Positions 1-9,140 of a stretch of DNA of 64,000 bases are shown piece after piece. Numbering within the stretch: position 1 is the first letter of the stretch; each line of letters opens with the position of its first letter. The position numbers and the translations under genes were made by a program. Below the pieces are notes generated by a model. It had not been told where the DNA came from and ran no database searches. It worked only from the letters and a program-made list of their open reading frames with translations. The DNA is from Euleptes europaea (lineage: Eukaryota; Chordata; Lepidosauria; Squamata; Sphaerodactylidae). The DNA lies in contig NC_079312.1 of assembly GCF_029931775.1 (NCBI RefSeq), forward strand, positions 12,283,821 through 12,347,820. Reading direction: 5' to 3'.

Positions 1-238
1 CTATAGAAGAGGGGAACCAACTATTCAATCTGCTGAAGAGAGGCAGATTCCTGTGAGGCAGTCACAGCCACCACAGGAGCGCAGAGTTCAACAAGTACAA
101 CATGGAAATACTCGTCCAATACAACAACCATCACATGAGGGTGGTCCCAGACACGCAGGCAACAATAACATGTCTGCCCATCAGCTGGATGACACAGGAA
201 GAGATACCAGTGGCAGTGACCATGGTAACCACCATTAA
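1..238 (+). CDS. gag: ERV gag 3' tail (partial)
   Basis: A short glutamine-, proline- and arginine-rich frame ends at 238 and overlaps the start of pol in another frame. Foamy Gag ends in basic, Gly/Arg-type boxes and foamy gag and pol overlap, so position and composition fit the Gag C-terminus. The window cuts the gene on the left, so little more can be said. Fossil retroviral sequence. Confidence 0.45.
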   Translation, partial: YRRGEPTIQSAEERQIPVRQSQPPQERRVQQVQHGNTRPIQQPSHEGGPRHAGNNNMSAHQLDDTGRDTSGSDHGNHH

Positions 239-3200
239 TGGGGGTAAGGAATATGATTTATATTTCTTGTCTTTAAATTTAGATGGAAGAAATATACAAA
301 CTGAAGTGATTTTTTATGATGGAATACAAGCTATAGTTTCCATTAAAGATGTTCCTTGGAGAATGGATTCAAGTATAAAATTGACTATTAAGTTACCAAT
401 TGAACAATATCAAGAAAGATTGATTCAAGAATCTCAATTGTCTGAAAAAGGATGCTTACAATTGAAACATCTTTTTCATCAATATAGTGAAGTTTTTCAA
501 AAATGGGAAAATCAAACAGGTCATGTGAAAGATGTACAATTTCATATTGCTACAGGTAAAAAAATGCCTAAAGCTCAGAAACAATATCATATTAATCATA
601 ATGCTAGACCTGACATTCAAGTTGTTATTAATGATTTATTAACTCAAGGAGTATTAATTCCAAGAAACAGTCCAATGAATTCACCAATCTATCCAGTGCC
701 TAAACCTGATGGAAGATGGCGAATGGTCATTGACTACAGAGAAGTAAACAAAGTTACACCTGTAGTTGCAGCACAGAATTGCCACTCAACTGGAATGCTA
801 CACAACTTAATTCGAAAGAAGTTTAAGACTACTTTGGACTTAAGCAATGGATTCTGGGCGTGTCCAATTTCCCCAGAAAGTTATTGGATCACAGCTTTTA
901 CTTGGGAAGGTAAACAGTATGCCTTTACACGCCTTCCACAAGGATTTTTAAACTCACCTGCCTTATTTACAGGGGATGTCATTGAAACTTTACGTGAAGT
1001 TCTTAATGTTTTTGTTTATGTTGATGATATTTATTTTTCTCATTCCACTGAAGAGGAACATCTACAAGCCTTGGAGGAAATCATACAAAAGCTACTCGCT
1101 AGAGGGTATGTAATTTCTCTGAAGAAATCTGATATTGCCAAATCTGATGTTACTTTTTTAGGATTTGAAGTGACAAACACAGGCAGAGGCCTGACTCAAA
1201 GGTTTAAAGATAAAATTGTATCTCTTCAACCACCAAAGACTTTAAAGCAATTGCAAAGCATTTTAGGCTTGTTAAATTTTGCAAGGAATTTTGTTCCGGA
1301 TTTTGCTGAACGCATCAAACCTCTCTATGGACTGATTTCAAAATCAGAAAAATATAGAGTTCCTTGGACACAAGATGATCAAGCTATTCTTAATGATTTA
1401 ATCAGGAACATAAATGACTCTAAGTATTTAGAGGCTAGAGATTCAAGTAAAGCTTTGGATGTGAAGTTTTTTACCTCTCCTACAGCAGGATATATAAGAT
1501 ATCATAATGCTTCATCTACTACACCTATTATGTATGGAAATTTGATTTTTTCTTCCACAGAGAAAAAGTTTATTCCAATTGAGAAACTTCTCACTACAAT
1601 GCATAAAGCTTTATTACAGGCACTTGACTTGTCACAAGGGCAACAAATACGTGTGTTTTCACCGTTACGTTCGCCACAGCGTCTACAGAAGATGCCGCAA
1701 ACAGAAAGGAAAGCACTTTCTGGTAGATGGCTAACTTGGCTATCCTACTTTGAAGATACAAGGTTTGAGTTTCACTATGATGATACCTTACCATATCTTG
1801 ATAATTTACCAGAAGTAGAAACTGCAGATTCTACTACATCTTTTCTCCCACGGCTTCATTTAAATGAATATACAGCTGTTTTTTACACGGATGGATCTGC
1901 CATTAACAGTCCTATACAGAAGGAACGGAATGCTGCCGGCTTCGGAATTGTCCAAGGACATTTTAACTCGGACTCACAGTTTGTCATAGACCGCCAATGG
2001 AAGTACTCACTTGGTGATCATTCTGCACAATATGCTGAAATTTCCGCAATGGAATTTGCCTTCAAGGAGGCTACACAGGTTACGGGTCCCATACTCATTG
2101 TCACTGATAGTAATTACCTAGCCAGATGTTTCAATGAGGACCTGGACACATGGATCTCAAACGGATTCATGAACAATAAGAAACAACCACTACTCCATAT
2201 AGGTAAGTGGAAAACAATTGCATACATTGCAAAACACCGCCCTGATATCCAAGTGATACACGAGCCGGGGCACAGACCAATGGGATCCTCCCTACATACA
2301 CAGGGCAACATGATAGCTGACAAGTTAGCTCAACAAGCAAGCCATTCTATACATACTACCATACATACCAAAGCAATAACTGATTCAGATCTAATTCACT
2401 GTCTAGATGCATCCAGACCTAATCCACCTGGATACCCAAAAGCATATACTTACATCAGGAATGAACAAGGTGATGTAATTGTATGTAAATCTGGTGGTAA
2501 ATATATCTTACCTCCATTTGTTAACCGTCCTAAACTTGTTCAAACAGCACACGCTGGAATGGGGGGACTTCATGGGGGCAGAGATGCCACCTTAACACGT
2601 TTGAAGGAAAAATATTGGTGGCCAAATATGAAAAAGGATGTTGTATCTGTTTTAAGACAATGTGTGGCATGTCAAGTTGTGAACTGCACTAATACTGTTC
2701 AGGTTCCTTTCATTAAGCAGCAACGTCCCAGCGCACCCTTTGAGAAGGTGTTCATGGATTATATTGGACCATTATCTCCTTCAGATGGTATGGTAAATAT
2801 TCTGGTATTGGTTGATGGTTGCACTGGGTTCACTTGGTTATATCCCACCAGGTCACAAACGGTTGAAGCAACAATCAAGGCTCTCACTGCCTTCGTTTCT
2901 ACATCGGTTCCGAAGATTTTGCACTCTGATCAGGGTCCCGCTTTTATATCTGGCCAGTTTAGGAGCTGGGCCATAGCTTTGGGCATTACTTTGGAATACA
3001 GTAGCGTTTATCACCCCCAGAGTAGTGGGAAAGTGGAGCGAAAAAATGCGGAGGTGAAACGTGCCTTGACAAAGCTCCTGCTTGGTAGGCCAAAGCGATG
3101 GGCTAAGTTGATTCCTATTGTAATGTTTGGTTTGAATTCATATACAAGTTCATCAAGTGTGAAATCTCCTTATGAATTGTTATATGGTGTTCCGCCCTTA

Positions 3201-3590
3201 TCTCCTTTCACCTCTACCGATACTCCGGTATCTAGAGATGAACAGTTGGCTTTAATTCAAGAATTACGCTTATCATTAGCTCATGATGCTTCTGTTCCAG
3301 ATGCTTCGTCTCTTTATCCAGGACTATTGATCCAGGAACGGATAAATAGGCCGTCGCAGCTACGACCTCGTTGGAGGAAGCCTACTCCGATACATGCAGT
3401 TTTGAATCCCAGAACTATTACAATTTTGGACGACAAAGGCCTGGAAGGAAAATTATCTGTAGATAATATCAAGATTACTAGTCATCAAGATGGTCTCCAC
3501 AGAGGACATACAGATGGATATGATGAATCAGCACCTGATGGATCAGCAGCTGGAGGAACAGCAGCCCGATCAGCCACAGGATCCAACTGA
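102..3590 (+). CDS. pol: foamy-like ERV Pol polyprotein (protease, RT, RNase H, integrase)
   Basis: One open frame of 1162 codons, about the length of a foamy virus Pol (roughly 1,140-1,160 residues). Domains in order: aspartic protease (about residues 1-110), reverse transcriptase (about 150-450, with the YVDD box near residue 305 and 'RLPQGFLNSPALFT' before it), a connection region, RNase H (about 590-750, 'FYTDGSA'), the integrase zinc-binding part (His-His-Cys-Cys, about 820-870), and the integrase core (about 885-1050, with 'HSDQG' and 'SGKVERKN') followed by a C-terminal domain. In the family, Pol copies the RNA genome into DNA and inserts it into the host chromosome; foamy viruses make Pol from its own spliced RNA, which fits an own ATG here. 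The frame is unbroken, but the provirus as a whole is broken. Confidence 0.93.
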   Translation: MEILVQYNNHHMRVVPDTQATITCLPISWMTQEEIPVAVTMVTTINGGKEYDLYFLSLNLDGRNIQTEVIFYDGIQAIVSIKDVPWRMDSSIKLTIKLPIEQYQERLIQESQLSEKGCLQLKHLFHQYSEVFQKWENQTGHVKDVQFHIATGKKMPKAQKQYHINHNARPDIQVVINDLLTQGVLIPRNSPMNSPIYPVPKPDGRWRMVIDYREVNKVTPVVAAQNCHSTGMLHNLIRKKFKTTLDLSNGFWACPISPESYWITAFTWEGKQYAFTRLPQGFLNSPALFTGDVIETLREVLNVFVYVDDIYFSHSTEEEHLQALEEIIQKLLARGYVISLKKSDIAKSDVTFLGFEVTNTGRGLTQRFKDKIVSLQPPKTLKQLQSILGLLNFARNFVPDFAERIKPLYGLISKSEKYRVPWTQDDQAILNDLIRNINDSKYLEARDSSKALDVKFFTSPTAGYIRYHNASSTTPIMYGNLIFSSTEKKFIPIEKLLTTMHKALLQALDLSQGQQIRVFSPLRSPQRLQKMPQTERKALSGRWLTWLSYFEDTRFEFHYDDTLPYLDNLPEVETADSTTSFLPRLHLNEYTAVFYTDGSAINSPIQKERNAAGFGIVQGHFNSDSQFVIDRQWKYSLGDHSAQYAEISAMEFAFKEATQVTGPILIVTDSNYLARCFNEDLDTWISNGFMNNKKQPLLHIGKWKTIAYIAKHRPDIQVIHEPGHRPMGSSLHTQGNMIADKLAQQASHSIHTTIHTKAITDSDLIHCLDASRPNPPGYPKAYTYIRNEQGDVIVCKSGGKYILPPFVNRPKLVQTAHAGMGGLHGGRDATLTRLKEKYWWPNMKKDVVSVLRQCVACQVVNCTNTVQVPFIKQQRPSAPFEKVFMDYIGPLSPSDGMVNILVLVDGCTGFTWLYPTRSQTVEATIKALTAFVSTSVPKILHSDQGPAFISGQFRSWAIALGITLEYSSVYHPQSSGKVERKNAEVKRALTKLLLGRPKRWAKLIPIVMFGLNSYTSSSSVKSPYELLYGVPPLSPFTSTDTPVSRDEQLALIQELRLSLAHDASVPDASSLYPGLLIQERINRPSQLRPRWRKPTPIHAVLNPRTITILDDKGLEGKLSVDNIKITSHQDGLHRGHTDGYDESAPDGSAAGGTAARSATGSN

Positions 3591-3876
3591 GATTCCTGAA
3601 CCACCACCAGATGGCAGCGTTGTCTTTACGAATGACAGTGGTGATGGTACTTCTACTGCTGATGTGAGTACTTCTGCATCTGTTTCTGCTCTTTTACCTC
3701 AGATTCCTAACTGGACGCGGAGAACCCGCCGATTTTGTTCCAGACTGGGATGGCTGTGTTTTTGGCTGTTCTTCATATGCATAATCCTTATTTTGGTTTT
3801 TGGAGCAATCTTCTGGGTGCAATGGGATGATATAATGCACCAGTTGCAACTCATGATTCTGAGGCACATGCCTTAA
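3490..3876 (+). CDS. env: ERV Env leader region (partial env)
   Basis: A frame of 128 codons starting inside the 3' end of pol. The first 70 residues are acidic and Gln/Pro-rich; an Arg-rich patch precedes one strongly hydrophobic segment (about residues 88-110, rich in Trp, Phe, Ile, Leu). This matches the foamy Env leader, which is unusually long, has a cytoplasmic N-terminus and one membrane anchor, and overlaps pol. The rest of env cannot be recognised as a working gene. Fossil sequence. Confidence 0.7.
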   Translation: MVSTEDIQMDMMNQHLMDQQLEEQQPDQPQDPTEIPEPPPDGSVVFTNDSGDGTSTADVSTSASVSALLPQIPNWTRRTRRFCSRLGWLCFWLFFICIILILVFGAIFWVQWDDIMHQLQLMILRHMP

Positions 3877-4955
3877 CGCCTTACTGATGCTTGGGGACTT
3901 TATCCTTATCCTAATTCGAGCAAGGAGAGGGTATTTGGACTGTCTCAAGTATGAAGTATGATGGATTGCTCGATTTTGGAACGGATTGTTCAACAAATGA
4001 TTACCTACAAAGTGAATAGCTTCAAGATGCTTTCTTTGAATTGCTGTGTGCCATGTGACAGGACACTGAGACTTTGGTTACATAGAAATGTTTAACCAGG
4101 CAATAATGCTGGTTACTGCTGGTTTATGCTGGTTTATGGAGAATGTTCGCGGATGACCCACAGAAGAGTTCATTGCGAATCAGTATCCACTACCAGATGT
4201 AAGGCAGATCGATATTATGATGAAAATAATGAGAAAGAAACTACAAGCAACTACCTAGATTACTTCAAATGACAACTATCCAGGTGAAAAAGATGACACT
4301 TCCATTAAATGAGTATCATTAATTACTGATAAAGCGTAAAAAGAATTGTCTTCAAGACAATACATATTTACGATTGGAGAGTGGTAAGTGTGGAACATCT
4401 GGTATGAACGTTGTAATGTTTTCGGTTTTAAAAAAGCAATAAATGATATATTGTTTGAAGCTAACAAAAGCTTTTGAAAGCTTTTGAACATAATGAATGA
4501 ATGTGTTTTATGTTAAATGGGATATATGACATAGAGATCAACCTAGTATGGTAAATATACTAATGAATTTATTAGTTTTAAGAGGTTTTTTCAGGATCAT
4601 AGAGGAAAAAAAGGAGCATAGAGAATTCTTCAAATATAGTCGACTCAACCATTGAGATGTGACTTCTAATGAAATGATGACATCTAAAACGTTTGTGTCA
4701 AAGCAACAAAAATATTTGCAACAATAAAGAAGAATCATCATCCTAACCTCGATATGATGTCTTGAACTTTGATTTTGACGAAGACGAATTTCTTATGGAC
4801 TATTTGCTATTTGCTAATGAACAAATGGACAATTGCTGAATGACAAACTTAAGTCAATTGAAAGACTCTACAGCGTAATAAGTTGTGTTTTTGAAATTCT
4901 GTGACATGTTAAATATTTTGCGGGAATAAATGCTGCAAATGTTCATAGGAGAGGG
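3877..4955 (+). other. ERV region between env leader and LTR; polypurine tract at its end
   Basis: About 1.1 kb, where an intact foamy genome would hold over 3 kb of env plus accessory genes. I see no coding sequence that I can assign, so env is broken and mostly absent. The last nine bases, 'aggagaggg', are a polypurine tract directly next to the LTR start, as in foamy viruses. Confidence 0.6.
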
Positions 4956-6203
4956 TGTAGCAGTCTCTGACATGATCATGGTATCTTGTGAACATGTGCA
5001 GAATTAATTCCATATAAAACTTAAACACACATACACATACAGAGGTTTGTGTAATGTATAATGAAAGTCTGTGTCATGCTGACAGGCAACTCTGTGTCAT
5101 GCTGACAAGCTAGTTCAAGGTTAGCTCTAATCAAAGCTAACTACTAAAGTTACTCTGGCTTGCCCTTGAAGGGGCAGCGTAAAAGCCTTAGCTGCCAGAT
5201 GTCAGAATCTTAATCTACTAAGAGTGCATTAATAATTGGAAGTGTGCTTAAAAATAATTCTCTCAACATAAGGATAATATGCTTCCTTGCTCTACTGTAA
5301 TCTTGCAGCAGAGAATGCAGCAGAGAAAGCGGCAGAATATAAACCTGCTAAACTTATGTAAACAAAACAGTTTGTAAAGTGACAATGTCAGCTAAAATTA
5401 TGTTTTATGAGTTATATAGTTAAACGTTGTGCTACAGGTTTCTAAGTAGTTTCATTTAATGCGTATAGTCCTAACGAAGAGGATGGTATAGAAATTAAAT
5501 ATGTAACTTAATCATGTAACTCAGAAATAAGGATTTATACTTTAGGCACAGAGGACTGAAAGGAAAGGATGTCCATATTTGGGCAATAAGATATCAGAAG
5601 ACAGGAAAAGAAACCACTAAAGCTCCTGGTTTTGGATACGAAAGGGAAATAAATTATCCTTTCAAGGGCTAAGGAAGAAAAGTTCCTGAGGGGAAAGGAA
5701 TAATCTTCACTCTTAATGGGTCTAGAAACAGTATAAATACAGCTCCAGTTAGCCCAGAGATTTAGAACCTTTTAGAAGGCTCTCAGAAAAAGCTGAATGG
5801 TATGTATGGTTTAAATACTTTACTCTAGACTTTGTGAATTAGATACTTTGAACTGAATCAGAATAATTTGACTGTTATATTTTAGAAGTTGGATTTTGTA
5901 ACTGAATAGTATGTAAGACTTGCTTACTTTTACTGCATACATTGTAACTGCATACATTGTATTTTTACAAGAGTTTTTATAGAAGTGTTAAAGACTTGAT
6001 AATCTGCATTTACACATATTTTACTGGAAGTATATCAATAAAAAGACTTGCTTTTTAAAAGTAAGTAAAGTTGTTGAGTCCTGCTTACTCAGTGATTGGC
6101 TGAATAAGATACCTTCACTTCTCAGTAAGTGGAACATTCTAAGAGCCTGTCATTTGAACAGCACGACCCGCTTCAGTCTCACCAAGGATTTTCGAGGAAT
6201 ACA
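4956..6203 (+). repeat. 3' LTR of the foamy-like ERV
   Basis: Starts with TG straight after the polypurine tract and probably ends with the 'ca' of 'gaggaatacaca' near 6203. Inside are a TATA box ('tataaat', about 5732) and a polyadenylation signal (aataaa, 6037-6042), giving U3 of about 800 bp and an R-U5 of about 450 bp. Total length near 1.25 kb is normal for foamy LTRs. With the 5' LTR outside the window, its age cannot be estimated from LTR divergence here. Confidence 0.75.
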
Positions 6204-6289
6204 CAAATTGGAGAGGGTGCGTGTGATAATGAGAGAGATCTCAGACACGTAGGTTGAAGCCCTTTTCCCTCTCCCAATGTTGGGGGAAA

Positions 6290-7093
6290 TCAGAAGGGAT
6301 TAAAGTTCCTCCCAGTTTAGTATCATCTGCAAATTTAATAATCATCCCCTCTATTCTTTCATCCAAATCATTTATAAAGACGTTGAACAACACAGGGCCC
6401 AGCACAGGTCCCTGAGGAGCTCCACTAGTCACTTCTCTCCAAGTGGACGAGGAACCATTAACTAGCACTCTTTGGGTACGATCTGCCAACCAGTTGCAGA
6501 TCCATCTAACAATAATAGGATCTAACCCACATTTTCCCAATTTGTCAACTAGAATACTATCTGGAACCTTATCAGAAGCCTTACCGAAATCTAGATAAAC
6601 TATGTCTACAGCATTCCCCTGATCCAGCAAGGTAGTAACTTTCTCAAAAAAGGAGATAAGATTAGTCTGACATGACTTATTCTTGAGAAACCCGTGCTGA
6701 CTCTTAGTGATCAGATCCATCCTTTCCAAATGCTCAAGGACTGACTGTTTGATGATTGGTTCGAACACTTTTCCTGGTATAGAAGTCAAGCTGATGGGTC
6801 GGGAGTTACCCGGATCCTCCTTTTCCCCCTTCTTGAAGATGGGGACAACATTTGCCCGCCTCTAATCTTCTGGCATCTCACCTGTTTGCCAAGACTTTTC
6901 AGAAATATGGACAGAGGTTTGAAATTACATCTGCAAGTTCTTTGAGTACCCTTGGGTGCAATTCATCTGGCCCAGAGGATTTTGTTTCATTTAAAGAAAC
7001 CAGGTGTTTGTGCACTACCCCAATGCCAATTCTAGGCTGCAAATCCCTTCCCACATGTTCTGTTTATGCCATGTTGAGCACCACTTCCCTCAC
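6290..7093 (-). mobile_element. CR1 LINE fragment, reverse transcriptase part
   Basis: Minus-strand reading gives CR1 reverse-transcriptase sequence with '[11 protein letters not shown]', a conserved '[13 protein letters not shown]' block and 'FADDTKL' (about 6300-6790), plus upstream finger/palm sequence to about 7093. The 5' end lies on the right. It abuts a plus-strand CR1 within a few bases, and about 113 bp of the RT core is present in both copies with only a few differences. Confidence 0.85.
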
Positions 7094-7095
7094 GC

Positions 7096-9140
7096 AAAAA
7101 GACTGAGGAAAAGTAGGAGTTCCTCAGGGATCTGTGCTGGGCCCTGTGTTGTTCAATATCTTTATAAATGATTTGGATGAAGGAATAGAGGGGATGATTA
7201 TTAAATTTGCAGATGATACTAAATTGGGAGGGGTAGCAAATACGGTTTGACAAGAGGCCACAGTTAGAACAGAATATGGAGAAACGGAATGGTTTCCAAT
7301 TGGCAAAGGTGTCAGACAAGGATGTATTTTATGTCCCTATCTCTTCAATCTATATGCAGAACATATAATTAGGAAAGATGGATTAGATTTAGATGAAGGT
7401 GGAGTGAAAATTGGAGGGAGGAACATTAATAATTTGAGATATGCTGATGACACTACATTATTGGCAGAAAATAGTGAAGATTTGAAATGACTACTGCTGA
7501 AAGTTAAAAGAGAAAGTGCCAATGCAGGACTACAGCTGAACATCAAGAAAACAAAAGTAATTACTACAGGAGAATTACACAACTTTAAGGTTGACAATGA
7601 GGAAATTGAAATTGTTCAAGACTTTCTACTCCTTGGCTCCACCATCAACCAAAAGGGAGACTGCAGCCAAGAAATCAGAAGGAGATTGAGACTGGGAAGG
7701 GCAGCCACGAAGGAGCTAGAAAAGATTTTGAAGTGTAAGGATGTGTAACTGGCCACCAAGACTAGATTAATTCATGCCATCGTATTCCCTGTTACTATGT
7801 ATGGGTGTGAAAGCTGGACAGTGAAGAAAGCTGATAGGAAGAAAATAGATTCCTTTGAAATGTGGGGTTGGAGGAGAGGGTTACGGATTCCGTGGACTGC
7901 CAAAAAAACAAATCAGTGGGTTCTAGATCAAATCAAGCCTGAACTGACCCTAGAAGCTAAAATGACTAAACTGAGGCTATCGTATTTTGGTCACGTCATA
8001 AGACGACAAGAGTCACTGGAAAAGACAGTCATTCTAGGAAAAGTTGAGGGCAGCAGGAAAAGAGGAAGACCCAACAAGAGATGGATGGACTCAATAAAGG
8101 AAGCCACAGTCTTCAATTTGCAAAATCTGGGCAAGGCTGTCAAAGATAGGACATTTTGGAGGACTCTAATTCATAGGGTCGCCATGAGTCGGAAGCTACT
8201 TGACGGCACTTAACACACACACAGCAAATACGGTAGAAGACAGAGCCAAGATGCCAGATGATCTTGACAGGCTGGAGAAGTGGGCTAGAACTAATAAAAT
8301 GCACTTCAACAAAGACAAATGTAAAGTTCTGCATTTAGGTAGGAAAAATCAAATGCATAATTATAGGATGGGGGAGACTTGTCTGAGCAGTAGTGTGTGT
8401 GAAAAGGATCTTGGGGTCTTAGTAGACCAAACACTGAACATGAGTCAGCAGTGTGATGCAGTAGCTAAAAAGGCAAATGCAGTCTTGGGCTGCATCAACA
8501 GAAGTATAGTGTCCAGATCACGCAAAGTGATGGTATCGCTTTACTCCGCTCTGGTTAGACCTCAACTAGAGTACTGTGTTCAGTTTTGGGCACCACAATG
8601 TAAAAAAGATGTAGACAAGCTGGAACGTGTCCAGAGAAGGGCAACAAAGATGGTGAGGGGTCTGGAGACCAAGTCCTATGAGGAAAGTTTGAAGGAGCTG
8701 GGTATGTTTAGCCTGAAGAGAAAGACTGAGAGGGGATATGATAACCTTGTTCAAGTACTTGAGGGGCTGTCATATTGAGGAGGGTGCCAAGTTCTTTTCT
8801 GTTGCCCCTGAAGGTCGGACTAGAACCAATGGGTTGAAATTAAATCAAAAGAGTTTCCGTCTAGACATTAGGAAGAATTTAGTTAGAGCGGTTCCTCAGT
8901 GGAACAGGCTTCCTCGGGAGGTGGTAAGCGCTCCTTCCCTGGAGGTTTTTAAGAAGAGGTTAGATGGCCATCTGTCAGCAATGCGCATTCTATAACCTTA
9001 GGCAGATGATGAGAGGGAGGGCATCTTGGCCATCTTCTGGTCACTAGGTGTGTGGGGAGGTGGTTGTGAATTTCCTGCATTGTGCAGGGGGTTGGACTTG
9101 ATGGCCCTGGGGGTCCCTTCCAGCTCTATGATTCTAAGAG
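7096..9140 (+). mobile_element. CR1 LINE 3' part, interrupted by BovB
   Basis: Starts in the RT core ('[13 protein letters not shown]' at about 7106), runs to 7246, resumes at 8223/8235 after a BovB insertion, and ends in the usual CR1 3' UTR with 'cctgcattgtgcagggggtt' and the 'ctatgattcta' terminus near 9140. The C-terminal coding part (8240-8990) contains several frame breaks. CR1 is the main LINE of sauropsids. Confidence 0.88.
7247..8222 (+). mobile_element. BovB (RTE) LINE 3' part inserted into CR1
   Basis: RT palm with 'GVRQGC..CPYLFNLY' (about 7310) and 'YADDT' (about 7440), then the BovB C-terminal segment (7797-8213), ending in the tail 'gtcgccatgagtcggaag...cttgacggcactta' and a short (ac)n run. 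A 12-bp direct repeat 'agcaaatacggt' (7235-7246 and 8223-8234) flanks it exactly, so both ends are defined. 5'-truncated and broken by stops. Confidence 0.9.

Larger units (their letters stand above)
1..6203 (+). mobile_element. endogenous foamy-like retrovirus (spumavirus-type ERV), 3' part
   Basis: Fossil provirus of the spumaretrovirus lineage; its 5' LTR and most of gag lie left of the window. Parts seen in order: the gag tail (to about 238), pol (102-3590), the env leader (3490-3876), a short unassignable stretch (3877-4946), a polypurine tract 'aggagaggg' (4947-4955) and one LTR (4956 to about 6203). The pol protein resembles foamy virus Pol along its whole length, and a pol/env overlap followed by a membrane-spanning env leader is a foamy layout. 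The element is broken: env is far too short and I see no accessory genes. The unbroken pol frame suggests a fairly young insertion. Foamy-like ERVs are known from fish, amphibians, reptiles and mammals. The right end is uncertain by several bases and I could not identify a target-site repeat. Confidence 0.9.

Noticed and set aside
53-238. Short open frame as an independent small gene
   Set aside because: It overlaps pol in another frame where foamy gag ends, and its composition fits the Gag tail.
6852-7106. Plus-strand frame of 84 codons
   Set aside because: It is the reverse strand of a minus CR1 reverse transcriptase segment.
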